Assembly (NCBI GenBank): GCA_964036195.1
Contig: OZ038452.1
Location: 8,736,704 to 8,800,703, forward strand
Direction: 5' to 3'
Source: Sphaerolaimus hirsutus
Taxonomy: Eukaryota; Nematoda; Chromadorea; Monhysterida; Sphaerolaimidae
Length of the DNA: 64,000 bases
In this document: one piece after another, positions 11,101 to 23,100 of the stretch
How positions within the stretch are numbered: position 1 is the stretch's first letter
How the letters are laid out: every line of letters begins with the position of its first letter
The notes under the pieces: generated by a model
The model's database searches: none
What the model was told of the DNA's origin: nothing
Seen by the model: the letters and a program-made list of their open reading frames with translations, nothing else
Program-made: the position numbers and the translations under genes

Positions 11101-11990
11101 ATGGTCTAACGAATTTTTGTACAAGTGCCATTCTAACCCAATTTCATTGTTATTGACACTCGTATTTCATGCGTAGGGATGACCATCAACAAATTTTTCA
11201 ATTAGATAAGTGAACGTCACCGTCGAAATTTGAATTTAAGATCTACACTTGATAAATATACGATAATTTCTTATTATTACGAACATAGTGAGCATTTTAT
11301 GTTATTCAGAGCAATTTTTAAATTTTCAAAACGATCCAGATTTAGCTAGTGGTGTACAGTGTACAGGGTCGTTCTTCCCATGTTCTATCGCACGCACACA
11401 TACGTACTTTTTTGTTGGAATTTGTCCGGGCTGTTACAATAAAATACCTTGTTATCTGCTTTCATATGACAATATGCGTGTTCAGTTTATCCTGTTCTCG
11501 CATAAAACGTCGGATTGAATAAGATTTACCATGAATCGATTGGAATGCATTCATTCAAATTCAAAATTAACTTAACAATTTTAACGAAATTTAAAATTGG
11601 CACGTAAGGGCCGAATCACTGATTCCTTTCATGTCTGCCGAGTTTATCTTTTATATTCAACGGAACCACGTCTGTAAATACATAGCACTGTAGTCACTTT
11701 ATAAATATCCCCCACATTGAATTTTCCGAAATACATTTTATGTACGCGTATGCTTTGAAAATGTACGCGTACGAGTGCGTACGGTATTTAAAAAAAAAGT
11801 ATATGTAAACGTATTTACCGCGTACGCGCGTACGCGTATTTTTCGAGTAAACGTACGTACCTTTTAACAACTCTGCAAATTTTTTAGCAGTTCCGGAGAC
11901 AAGAGTAGATATTTGGCGTCATGGTTGTGTATGTTTGGACCAGTTTTTGGCTTGAAACTGCCCCTGGAATTGATCGGTGACATGAAATGA
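8138..11990 (+). CDS. ATG10: Autophagy E2-like enzyme ATG10, last exon split by a hAT element
   Basis: ATG10 is the E2-like enzyme that transfers ATG12 to ATG5 in the cytosol. The start exon begins at 8138 (MSCELSAAEFHAQSKELVEK). An intron probably runs from about 8267 to a TTATTAG acceptor near 8354, giving ...CRHTAQENIDNV. The conserved core SPSYNVPMLFYRASDQ ends at 8474 (GTGGAC donor). Exon 8536-8665 has DGQLLNFSELR, DFWSAVTQVEHPISGNPW and leaves by GTGAGT. The last exon starts at 10391 with FHIHPCETSKVMGKF, where HPC holds the expected catalytic cysteine. The frame is interrupted at 10437 by an inserted element and resumes at 11884 with RYLASWLCMFGPVFGLKLPL, ending at TGA 11988-11990. Removing the element and one 8-bp duplicate restores one open frame, so the insertion is in coding sequence. 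Unless spliced out it would truncate the C terminus just after the active site. Confidence 0.9.
8678..10322. mobile_element. TAGGGTTCAAACGG-type TIR element with GGGATCCCGATCCC arrays and an RT gene
   Basis: The ends are TAGGGTTCAAACGGGAT and ATCCCGTTTGAACCCTA-like sequence, flanked by the exact 8-bp repeat GTTCCTGG (8670-8677 and 10323-10330). Arrays of CCCGATCCCGATCCC fill 8690-8815 and 10190-10315. Between them are an RT-like ORF (8849-9667) and a hairpin of AAAGAGAGGCACCCTGC with GCAGGGTGCC (about 9980-10065). It sits in the ATG10 intron just after the GTGAGT donor. No transposase is seen. Confidence 0.85.
8849..9667 (+). CDS. Reverse transcriptase fragment (Penelope-like or related) carried in the TIR element
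   Basis: An uninterrupted 272-aa frame carries the C-terminal half of a reverse transcriptase. Visible motifs are TYVCFGGYVFQQVKGVPQGG (finger/palm block with GVPQGG in place of GIPMG), FRYVDDIL (catalytic YVDD), HIYPKELTLNKTS, FLDLNIHK, and LYDKRKDFNFKVNRALH followed by FGQILRYIRIISDRSDV. The combination 'IYP-EL / LYDKR-F-F / Q-RY-R' is shared by a class of animal RT proteins often seen with Penelope-like elements; that placement is from memory. The N-terminal RT motifs and any GIY-YIG endonuclease are missing, so it is 5'-truncated, yet the frame is intact. It stops at TAA 9665-9667. Confidence 0.8.
   Translation: MQKFFTMLDRLVDLCMNKKYLCISRKFVSVKQTVKNTENFICLEKDEVKTLIRDSILETYVCFGGYVFQQVKGVPQGGAHSSSVAIAVLAMFEYLFVKKEGKKCVGQSFDGVFRYVDDILAVNCVEFLDLAKHIYPKELTLNKTSVDAEPFAPFLDLNIHKSDPVTFGLYDKRKDFNFKVNRALHADSCVSHNLGYAVFFGQILRYIRIISDRSDVISECRNLFREFQKNKFGRLRLKKVLLRVFSSNPVLTFPLGVIDFDSARKLVDLIIS
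10438..11875. mobile_element. hAT transposon relic inserted in ATG10 coding exon
   Basis: The TIRs are CAGAGTTGTTAGAA and TTTTAACAACTCTG. The 8-bp target duplication CAAATTTT flanks both sides (10430-10437 and 11876-11883). Subterminal sequence is rich in ACGTACGCGTA and ACGTAAAA words. The interior keeps a decayed hAT transposase C-terminal block on the minus strand and a nested MITE with CTCGGCAGAC ends (about 11078-11655). 1,438 bp in all. Shorter relatives are at 14624-15145 and 28345-28490. Confidence 0.88.
10818..10955 (-). pseudogene. hAT transposase C-terminal dimerisation fragment
   Basis: One minus-strand frame reads SQTAVERLFSAAALVCVGKR, then LHLAPETLEKELFIRF. ERLFSAA, followed by a short spacer, then R-L-P-E--E-LF-R, is the classic signature of the hAT family C-terminal dimerisation region. 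Upstream coding sequence is frame-shifted and broken, so no active transposase is encoded. Confidence 0.8.
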
Positions 11991-12755
11991 TTATTGCGCT
12001 GCGCTCGATCGTAAGTTTGTATGCACTCTTTATTTTTTTATGTTTTCAGTGATGGTGTAAACGCGTACGCCGTGCCACCACGACAACGCTTGGCGCCAAA
12101 GTTCTGGCGTTTTTTACAACACTACTTATAAGACCGGAATCAGTTGCAATTTGCCTACGAACACAGGTTTTCAACTGAATTTTCAAAAACACGTAAATCA
12201 CGCGCTTTAGTAGAAATGAATTATTTCACCCACTGTACTTGTCAACCACCTCATTTTGTAAAACTTAAATACATTCAAAGCCGTTTTGTGAGTTTTCAAA
12301 ATTTTACCATTGTGGGAATTTAAAATTGTAAATCAGCTGGTCGAAATATCTCGAGTAATTCACGTTATAACTCCTTTCTCAATCACGGCATTTCGCAGTA
12401 CGATGCCGCATCACACGTCTTCTCTCAGGGTTGTTATACATGTCAATATTTATTGCTATCGTTCGCGCAAAAATTTTTCGGGTGAGAAGTGCAGCATGCG
12501 TGCGCAGTTATCACGTTTCATTTGTAAAGTTTTTTTGTGGTGCGTCGCACGCATTCGCAATTCTACACATCGTATATCCTCGAATAAGACCCCCATGCAA
12601 ACTAGGTATTTACCAGTTCAACAACAACAAAATGGTGGTATACATCGCGTACACGTTATAATATGTATATGCTGTCGCTGCCATACGTTTACACTCTTTT
12701 GTATTTTCATCGATTATTTTTTTGTAAATTTTGTAGCATATTTTCACCCTGAGTG
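11991..12755. other. ATG10 downstream region, no supported gene
   Basis: It contains the probable 3' UTR of ATG10 and unassigned A/T-rich sequence. A 210-codon plus-strand frame (12310-12942) runs into the GC-rich MITE at 12756, has no recognisable domain and is treated as chance. Confidence 0.4.
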
Positions 12756-13190
12756 CAGGGCCGTATCCAGGGGGGGGGCGGGGGGCTGCAGCCCCCCCCC
12801 TTTCCCGGGGCGAGACCAGAAAGTGACCGGAAAATGTGACTTTTTCAACGTCAGCGTAAAAAAATTTGCGCGCAAGCGCGCATTTTTCACCACACAAGGT
12901 ATTATCATCAGATTTGCTCCATGTCGCCTAAAATCGTTATAAATACACTCAATGGTGTGCTTTTTGCTGTTTTTGTATGTATATGCATATACATATAGAG
13001 CGTTCCATGGCGCTGGCGCCAACGCCAATGGCGCCATGGCGTGGCGCCTACTAATGGCGCCAGCGCCATGGCCCCATTTCGCCATTCTGTAGGTAAAATT
13101 TTAGGGAGGTGGGGCTGAGCCCCCCCGTTCGCCGTTCTCCGTAAACAAGCAGCCCCCCCCCCCCGCTCAAAAATCCTGTATACGTCCCTG
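12756..13190. mobile_element. CAGGGCCGTATCCAGG-type hAT-like MITE (GC-rich)
   Basis: The ends are CAGGGCCGTATCCAGG and CCTGTATACGTCCCTG, with exact 8-bp duplication CCTGAGTG (12748-12755 and 13191-13198). Features inside are long G and C tracts next to each end, the palindrome GCGCGCAAGCGCGC (about 12869), and a GGCGCTGGCGCCAACGCC block (13005-13070). Relatives: 48660-49107 and 54952-55397, with a truncated copy at about 21335-21704. Confidence 0.85.
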
Positions 13191-13380
13191 CCTGAGTGGG
13201 GCGTTATTCAAGTGGGAGGTTATCCAAGGGGGGGAGTTCTGAGTTTTCGTCAGAGTTTTTGAGGGGGAGTTATTCAAGAGGGTCTCTTATTCGATAATAT
13301 ACGCAAATTAGCCGGCGCCAGCGAGTTCTGGATGCACTGAAAAGTACACTGGTCACTACGTGATTTTTATTGCCTGTTAT

Positions 13381-13697
13381 AAACAGGGTGCACGCCAGGT
13401 CCGCCACTCAAATTCTGAGTCGGTGCCGGACGCCATATCTCCAGTTGTAGTGGGGGGATTTATTCGAAATTTTGAGGGTATATACTCGAAACCCACCCAC
13501 TACTATATACGGGCTGGGGAAGGTCGGCGACCCACCTGAGTGTGGGTCGCCGACCTTCCCCAGCCCGTATATAGTAGTGGGTGGGTTTCGAGTATATGCC
13601 CTCAAAATTTCGAATAAATCCCCCCACTACAATTGGAGATATGGCGTCCGGCACCGACTCAGAATTTGGGAGGCGGACCTGGCGTGCACCCTGTTTA
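13381..13697. repeat. 317-bp near-perfect palindrome
   Basis: AAACAGGGTGCACGCCAGGT at the left is mirrored by ACCTGGCGTGCACCCTGTTT at the right, and arms of about 150 bp pair throughout. The centre is GGTCGGCGACCCACCTGAG near 13539. Words such as CGACCCACC, GGAGATAT and ATTCGAA recall the large foldback at 5200-6662, so it may be a compact foldback transposon. No clear target duplication. Confidence 0.8.
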
Positions 13698-14183
13698 CAT
13701 TAAATATCATGTATTCTGGCGACGTGTGTACAGATATTTAATTAGTTGTGCTGCGTAAACGTTTCCGACAAATTTTTACAAAAATTTGGTGTAACATGCA
13801 AAAAATCTTGCTTAATGGATGAGCATTACGTTGTGTCGTTTGAATTCACACGACGACTGCACTGTCTAGAATGTGTTCCAGAAAATGCAAAATTTTATAT
13901 CCGTGTGGTGAAGATCGATTTTCCATTATAATTCAATGTTGCACTGCATCGCGATCAGATATAAAATGATGATAAAAATATACTATTTTGACCCACGCTG
14001 TAACAGCAGCACAAGTTTCTATGCGTGAAGTTCAGTTCAATTTACTTATGCATGAAGGGCCAGTGTTTGCTCATTCAAAACTAGCCGAAAATTGCGGTTT
14101 CATGCAAGAGTGCGTGAAAGCGCTGTCGTGATTCCAACAAAAAGTGCAATCTATCTCATTTACACAAGCCGCATGCAATTAAA
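13698..14183. other. Region upstream of the metalloprotease start
   Basis: A/T-rich unassigned sequence that probably contains the promoter and 5' leader of the metalloprotease gene. A 61-codon frame at 13746-13931 shows no family features. Confidence 0.3.
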
Positions 14184-17100
14184 ATGCAGTTTTATTTGAG
14201 TTTGGTCCGATTTCTATGTATTTTGCAATATCTAATCGATTTCAATGATTCTATCGCTGTGAGAGGTAATTATCCATGGAGCATGATTCTTTGCAAATAT
14301 GCAGATAGGAACTGGGAGCCGAGGGAAAGAAAGTGGTATCGCGAATGGCTCATTTCCGACCAGTCTGGTCAGTTGATCGCGGTGATTTTCAATTAGTTTT
14401 TTTTAGTTATCGTTTGCTGCTGTGTTCTTCAGACTTTCCATGAGATTCTGCTGACAGCGATGAATGGTCTGGGGAATGAAATAATTTTAGGTGCAGCACT
14501 GCTGTCTCAAGTACCGGTCGCATATTTAAGCGGTACCACTTAGTAGTTTACGGGGTAGTTTTTTAACGCACGGGAGATATTCAACAATGTATTGGCAGTT
14601 TGTGATGACACTGGAGTAGGTAGCACAGTTGTTAAAACGTATTTACGTTGACTCGATAAATACGGATACTCTAGTACTGCGTAAATTCGTTTACGTTTCC
14701 TCCCGAAAAATACCGGTACTCAGTTACTCGCGTACTTTTTGAAAGTACGCGAGTACAGAAAACGTATTTCACACAGGCTTTTAATAGGCTTTCTCTAAGG
14801 CATAAATGACACAAAAGGAGAGAAAAGTCATAAAAATATAGTTAAAAATAACTCTAGATAATATAAAAATATCCAAAATAGCGTAAAAATAGGCAAAAAC
14901 ACATTTAATAGTGAATTCGATGGTGAAAAAGTATAAAAATTAATGATTTCGAGTGAAAAGTGGGGCCAATTTTCTTAAAAATACCCACTTTTATTCCGGG
15001 GACAAAAGTAATTTACTCACGTTTACTCACGAGTAAAAGTAAAAGAATAAATATTTTACGTTTTCTGTAGTCACCTGTGAGTAAAAAATAAATAATTTAC
15101 ATTTACGGTTACTTTTGAAAAAGTTCAGTACTTTTAACAACTCTGGTAGGTAGTGATGGATAGGGTTGGCCGATGTTTTTTAAAAACAACAACATTTTTT
15201 AAAACATGAAGTCAGAAATGTTTTTTAAAAAAAACATCGGCCGAAATTTTTAGTATCAAGCAATAGGTATTTTGCAAAAATTTTGCGCGCAAGCACGCAA
15301 TTTCACACACAAATTGACATTGGTGGTTGTTTTCATTGGTTTTGTGGCATTTTCAGTATCAAATAGTGATGGAATGGCGCCATGGCGCTGGCGCCATTTG
15401 AGGGCGCCGCGCCATGGCTCCATTGGCGCTTGGCGCCCTTTCCCTGTGGCGCCCTTGGCGCCTGGCGCCCTGCCCTACAATGGCGCCAAAATGGCGCCAG
15501 CAGAATTTCTAGGTCAGTGCTACGTAAACGTAAAAAAATAAAAAAGCGTGTCTGCGAATGATTCAAAAATCGCTGGAAAAATGGACAAAGTTGTGCGAGT
15601 GGATGGGAAGATTTCGTCCAACATTCATCAGACGTATCTGACAGATCAGAAGCTGAGAATGATGAACCGTTAAACATGCAGTCTCGTAAATCAACACATT
15701 CAAATCGTCAAAAAATTGTCCACTTCAAGAGTACTTCATTGGGAAAATTTATAGGAAGTGAATGCATTTTTTCAAATGACAGTTTTCATTGTGTTTAAAT
15801 TGAAGGTATGTATTGAATTGACAGTGTATGACATTATGCAAAAAAATTCAATGCTAGTATCGTTTTTGGTGCTTACATCTTGGGGAACGTGAATAAGTAA
15901 GCGGATGTGTGCTCCAGTGTGTTGGAGAAACATTTTTGGCACAAGCAGTGTATTGTACGAAGTGATTTATCCTGGTGCCCTAATTTTGAAATGGCGCGCT
16001 TGGCGCCCTCTTTCCGTGGCGCCATTGGCGCCTGGCGCCCACTTACCGAATGGCGCCATGGCACCCTTGGCGCCTGGAGCCATTTTCCTGTGGCGCCCTT
16101 GGCGCTTGGTGCCCACTTTCCGAATGGCGCCCTTGGCCCCTGGCGCCATTTTTTCTGGCGCTTCTCCATCACTAGTATCAAAGCATCCATTTCTACGTGC
16201 TACCATGGGTTTATAAGCCGTCATATGTTGCTGTAGTATATAATATTGAGGTAATGTGCTTCTATGTACCTCCACGGTGTGTAACTTCACTCCCAAAGTA
16301 ACAACCTCCTTTTATAACCTTGTTTGATCACTATTCCACTATGCGAAACTTCACCTGAAGTCATGAACATGTTGACAAAAAATGGATATTTTTGACACAC
16401 ATCACCACTTATAATGCTTTCACATGGCTTCCCAGCCATTATATGGTCATATATAACATCACAGATTATTGCCACAATCTGATATACCTATATATGTTGA
16501 CACAAGGTCATATCTGGGAACTTTAAAAAAAACGTTTTTTTGATAAAAAAAACATCAAGTTAAAAAAAACGTTTTTTCCAACCCTAGTGATGGAAAAGCG
16601 CCATGGCGCGGGCGCCAAAGGAAAATTAGTTGAGTGTATACTCGGCGGACATAATACTTTGCATGGAAACCTATCAGAACACTTTTACTGTGGAATAATA
16701 AATAACGAAATTTATCATGAGATTTTTTCATTGAATTATGCTAGGATTCTGTGGAAAGTATGTGCTCCAGTCGATAGATTTCAAAAATGTTTTTATATCA
16801 CTGTTAATTATCTTTTTTTGTCATAGTACTGCTTTAAAAAATTCATAAAAAATAGTTTCCTCTGGTTAAAAAAATTCTCAGGCTCTATCGCGAATTATTT
16901 CCGGACTGCCTCGAATGATCTCTACACAATTCATGGGTTCGTTTCGATATCCTAAAATCTCCGTATTTCCTCGAAACCCCCCTCAAAATGGACACTGAAT
17001 AAATAAACCCCCCTCGAAATACCCCCTTCCCCAAATTTAGTGTAAAGGGAAGGTAAATGACAAGCTACGGTTTATGACCCGGAGAATGCAGAACACACAT

Positions 17101-20100
17101 TAAAACAATGACTTGAGTACGATAGGACAGGGTTTATACCTAAGTCTATAGACGCTTATATTTACATCCGAGTTATTGTTACAATTTTCTGCGTCTGCGT
17201 ATGTTTCAAACAACGAATAAGTGCTGGGAGTTCTGGCGAAATAATAAACCCCCCCCCTCGAAATACCCCATCAAAATTTCCACTCTGAAAAATAAACCCC
17301 TGGGGCGTAATTCGAGGAGATACGGTATATTGAATTCCCCGCAAGCCTCCTCGCAAAAGTTTTCCATCTATCTTTAGACCCCAATAAACGTGTCGACACG
17401 TACATAAACTTCTAATTTCTACCAAATTGCTATCACTCTCAGATCCAATGTATTGGGCTGGTTCCAAGTGCCACATACAAAAGCAATGGTTCAGGAATTG
17501 GCTAGAAATGATCCTAAGATTGCCAATGAAACACTCAAGGTTTTTTTAATTAAATTTTGATGGTTTTAATTTGGCAATACCTAATTTGGTAACATACCCG
17601 CAGGGTGTAAACAGTGATGAGGTTAAACACTATTATAAAATCAAAGAAGTTTGCATACAGGTGAGTTATCTGAACTTGTTATATACAGTCCATTTTTTTC
17701 ATCGCAGGATTCGTATGCGAAATGAAAATGTCGTGCTATACCGGGTGGCCTATGTCAGGCGCACGGTTTTGATTGGCCCCCAACACATCAATTTTGAATG
17801 AAAACCGCTCGAATTTGGTATGGGGTAAATAAATGTACCCCATTTGTTGTGTTAGGTGCACAGTTTCATATTGCAAGATTTCGTGTCAGAACATGAATGA
17901 GTTTCATATTCACGTTTTTGAATGTGTCCCACTGTAGATAGTCCTATGGAGTGACGTTGTTTTGCATACGATGTGATAAATGTGAAAATTTAGTGATATT
18001 TATGTGTGTGCTTAACATACTAAATAGGGTACATTTATCTACTGTCATGCCAAATTTGGACTATTTTTATGAATCATTGGTGCTTTAGTAGACGATTGCC
18101 GGACATGCGCCATGCTCAAACACGTATTAAACTTTGCTTCACGTTCCGACATGAATTTTTGTGATGTGGAACCGTGCACTTAACACAACAAATGGGGTAC
18201 ATTTACTTACCCCATACCAATTTTGAGCAGTTTTCATTCAAAATTGACGTGTTGGGAGCCAACTGAAACCGTGCGCCTGACGTGGGCCACCCTATACTTC
18301 TTCAGTTAAAACAATACTTTTTCAAGACTTGGCAGCTAGATTTTTTTATGTGAATTAAAAATAAAGTTTTTTCTTGGCAATTAACAATGTTAGCATTATT
18401 TTTACGCATGCAAACATTTTAGGTATAATCCATATGAAAATATGGATTTAATTTAGGTATAATTAGGGTGTCAACTTTCCGTTTTCCGTTTCCGCTTTCC
18501 GCAGGCAAATTTTTTTCCGTTTCCGTTTTCCGGCTGCTAAATTTTTTTTCCGTTTCCGTTTCTGTTTTTCCGGCTCATTTTCCGTTTTCCGGCTAAAATT
18601 TCAGTTTTTCCGCCTTTTTTCCGTTTTCCGGCTCAATTGTCTGTTTTTCCAACTTTTTTTCATATTCTGGCTCAATTCTCTGTTTTCTGTTTCAGCCAAA
18701 CTGGTAAACATGCATGCAGGTTCTCAATTATGTGAATTGTTTCTATTTCTAGCAAGATTTCTGCAAATTTTTTGATTTCTGGATAAATTTCTGCAAATTT
18801 TTTTCCATTTCCGGCAAAATTTCAGCAAAGTTTTTCCGTTTCCAGCATAATTTCAGCAAATTTTTCCGTTTCCGTTTCCGTTTTCCGGCCTTTCATTTTT
18901 CCGTTTTCCGTTTTCCGGCAGGTGCAAGATTTTTTCCGTTTCCGTTTCCGTTTTCCGGCAAGTGCAAAATTTTTTCCGTTTCCGTTTCCGTTTTCCGCCA
19001 AAAAGTTTTTGTTGACACCCTAGGTATAATCCATATGAAACGTATGAAAATACATAGTGTTTTGGAATTCCCGCTAAAAATATAGGATACCTATTTGGAA
19101 AATTGAAAAAATAATGTTTCAAAAACCCATGTGAATAAATTCACGACTGTACCCGGAAAAAGTACATATTTATTCAACTAGCTAAATGTGTTCATTTCTT
19201 AGTGCAGCACGCGAGGGAACACAAAGAAAAAGGCGACATCATTCACGAAAATGTCATCGTGGTTGTGAATGATGGCGCTGCGGCTGTGTTCTGCAGGTAT
19301 GTTCGTAAAGTACCGAGACACCCAAAAAATACACTTCAACTTTTTTATATTCATATTTTTCACTTTCGTAATCAACGTTGCGTTGCAGAGACCATGGCGT
19401 GCTGATAACCCCACATTTTCACCTTACGTCTGCGGTTGCGCATGAAATGGCGCATAGTTTCAGCATTGGTCATTCATTTTCGGATCAACAGGTGAAGTTG
19501 GCTCAAGTTTTTTTCAACTTAATTGTCAATACTTCTCAGTTGTCCAATTTCTGCTAATATTAAGGTGAAATCTTTGTAGTGTATGAAATTCAGCCACATG
19601 AAAAATTATCCTGAGTACACACCATTTCTTTCGACCTTTTCACCACCATTTCAAATGTTCAAAAATACCTTTGCTGAATTCATTACCATATTTGATGAAA
19701 GTCCGCGTAACCAAAGAAGATATTTCCAAGCAGAAGCCACTAAATTAATCATGTTTGGTCTATTTGCAGACAATTCTTTTCCCACACGCATCCCGCGGCG
19801 AGTACGACGACAGGTATGATCTGATGTCCACCGCCAACGCTTACATGTTCCCAACAAAATTTGGACTTTCCGGGCCCAATTTTGCTGGTCCACATTTGGA
19901 TTTTTTGGGTTTGTTCGGATTTAAAAAAAAGAACTACCGTATTTACTCGAATAATCCCTAGGTAATTATTTTTTGTCAGCCTTTCTTGAGGGGGGGGGGG
20001 CTATTCGAGGAGGTGTATTATTCAAGGGTAGGTAATTATTATTTCGTTAAAGTTTTCGAGCATGTTTCTATACTATTAACTCACTTCATGCAATATGCTT

Positions 20101-23100
20101 TATTAACAGCATAACATACCATTTTTGTTCAAATTATAATTACACAACAAATTTATCATATGCATAAAGAGGGAATTTTTCGAGGATGGAATTGTTTCCA
20201 AAAGTGGGAATTATTCGAGTAAATACGGTAAATACGAAAATATTGCAATTTGCAAAGTGGTGACCCAGTTTGATCGTAGGCTAATGCACAATAATTTTCA
20301 GGCTGGCTGCCGAGGTATCGAACTTTCTATTTTGGATCTGATGGCCTGAAGGTACTCGTTCCAAATGCTTTCAAATTATATTATATAAAAAACATCAACC
20401 CCCCTAAATTTTAGCGTCAAGTGATCCGCCTGTCAAGTTTGTCTGTGCCATATTCAGGCACAAATGATTATTTGCTAGTGCATATTCCTTATGACCGAGA
20501 CGATAGGCAGGCGGTATACACAGTGGAATTTCGCACAAAAGTTGGCAATGATCAAGGCTCTAGAGGGGGTGTTGTCTTGCATCAGGTCTTTTTAATTTTT
20601 TTTCAAAAATAGTAAAAATCTGTCTGCATTTTTGTTTTGTTTTGTTCTCAGATTCGCAAAAAGGGCGGGCACTATTTTTCGCACATCATCAAACACGAGC
20701 GCGCTTTCTATGAGTTACACGCTGGGCAAGAGTGGACGGCATTTCTGAATAAAATGTCCAATAATCAGGGTTATCAGTTCGTCCAGGTAAATAACGAATC
20801 ACTGACACCATGCACTTGTGTAGTGCCAAGAGTAGTAATGTAAAAGCGCCACGGTGCTGGCGCAGCCAAAGCGAAAAGCGCCATAGCGCTTGGTGCTTTT
20901 TTGCTGTGGCGCCATTGGCGCTTGGTGCCATGCCCATGAAAAGCTCCATGGCGCCATATTTTTGCCTGGACCCAGGAACAAAATGCCTGGCGCTGGCGGT
21001 TGGCGCTAGCGCCAAAGCAAAAAGCGCCACGGCGCTTGGCGCCATTTTGCTCTGGCGCCATTGGCGCTTGGCGCTAAGGGTCGGAAAAGCGCCATGGCGC
21101 TTGGCGCCAAAGTTCTGGCGCTTTTCACATCACTAGCCAAGAGTGATGAAATTTCCATGATTTCACTTTTCATTTTTATCATTCGGCCAAAGTTTCTTTC
21201 AATGTGACAAAATGTTGGTTTAAATATTGTTCTGGCGTAGTATCAGCTGTCCTCGAGCGGTGTCCACTTTGCTTAACGTCACCAACCTGCGAAGATATTT
21301 TATGGAATTCGCCTGAAATGGGTTTTTGCCCATCGCCCCCCCCCCCTAAAATTTGGCTCTATAGTAAAAGAATGGGGCCATGGCGCTGGCGCCATTTGTA
21401 GGCGCCAACGCCATGGCAGTATTGGCGTTGGCGTTGGCGCCAACGTCTACCATATGGGTATCTATTTATACCTATATATGGTACTAGGTCCGCTTTTGGC
21501 ACTGTTGGACACTATTATAATGCAATTTGACACCTGAAAATACCTACATAAAAAAATGAGGTGGGGATTTGCAATGCTTGCGCGCAAAAACTTTTTTAGA
21601 GTGCCCACAAGTTAGCCTCAGAAAAGTGCCATTTCTGACAAATTTTTCTGTCCGGCCCGGGAACGGGGTGGGGCGGCCGCCCCCCCCGCCCCCCCTGCGT
21701 ACGTCCTTGGCCTAGGTACACCCCCATTTGTCATTACCTTTTGCCACTCCCAGACCTTGTAAAATGCCGTGTAAAATGTCAAATATCATGCAAATTGCCA
21801 AAAGACATGTAAAATGCCCTGTGAAATGGCAAACGACATTTGACATTTTACAGGGTGTGGGAGTGCCCTCTGGCGAGGTGAATTACGACCCTGATTGCAG
21901 GTGACAGTTAACTCGATCGACTGGGAGGGACAAGTCGCGGAGGTGACCATCACCAGTACATTTGATCCAAATCAGTGCCTGTTTGGCGAGGTAATTTTTT
22001 CCAAGTGACTTGTTTACTTTGGGCTGTTTTTATGGTTCTGTTCTTTAAACATCCTGAATTTCAGGCAAAACGGAATCTGTATTCCGGTGATGAAATGTGC
22101 GTGAATTCATTGCAAGCCGGCGCCATAAGTGGACTATTGACTTCCCAGGATGGCAGGAAAAATGGGGATCCTGTATGTTTGGAAGTTTGCCACGTCTAGG
22201 GATCGTAATCAATTTTTCCTAGCTAGTTGATTAAAAATAAAACATGATTATAAAAAGTCGGGTAAAAAAATCAACTACCATCGGCTGTTAATCATCAAGT
22301 ACTATCTGCTGTTAATCTTTCGCAAGCTGATAAATATTCGAGCGTAGTTACATGCCGTATTTGCTCAATTAATTCCCCAGGGGGAATTATTTCTTGTCAG
22401 AAATTTTTGACGGTCAACTATTCAAGATAGGATCTGGAAGATTTTCGGGCTGTATGAATTTGAAAAAACGTCAGATCGTATTCCAATCAAAGTTTCCCAA
22501 ATTTGAATCTTAATCGAACAATCGTTTCAGTGTCTGCCCGGCTTCAGCGGGTGGAAAATCCACGACGCTACATTTTGTCTGGATGAAATTGAGCAGAGTC
22601 GCTTGCGGCGTGAGCAAGAATTGGCCAATGGTCGAGTCAATTTTTATACCAGGAGCAAAACTTATGGTTAGAACTTTTTCAGTTTTCTATGTTTATTCCG
22701 TTCCACGGCTTGTTTTAAGCGTCTTCGGAACAAAATATTTTGGAAAAATTTATATGTAGACTGGGCCTGGGTGTATTTCGAACAGTCGTGGAGTTTTCAC
22801 GATTTCTTTTACAAAGTCGAGTGACGTCTTAAATTGTGCACTGATCACAATATGAATATAGCGCATAAAAGAGCATATTGTAGTTGTAATTTTTTTTTAT
22901 CTTTTTGTAGTTGGAAAATTTATTATTTTCTCTCATGTCATTGTAGCGGATAAATAGCCACGGCAATTCAACGCTGTTCAGAAGTAAGCAGACGTTAGCA
23001 AAATTGATTTACAGATGCGTGAATAATATCAGGCTAATAAAATGCTCCTAGTGTTGGTAAAAAGCTGAACAAATGAAGATGTATTTTCGATCACAGTACA

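Noticed and set aside
12310-12942. 210-codon plus-strand ORF
   Set aside because: It runs into a MITE with clear target duplication, has no recognisable domain and no supporting splice or start context.
15905-16296. Overlapping ORFs with repeated WRP/APLAP-like words
   Set aside because: Translations of GGCGCC arrays in a transposon, not protein genes.
19583-19769. Open frame between protease exons 19389-19491 and 19770-19908 (MKFSHMKNYPEYTPF...)
   Set aside because: Joining 19491 directly to 19770 keeps phase and gives the expected spacing between the zinc motif and the Met-turn, so this is treated as intron.
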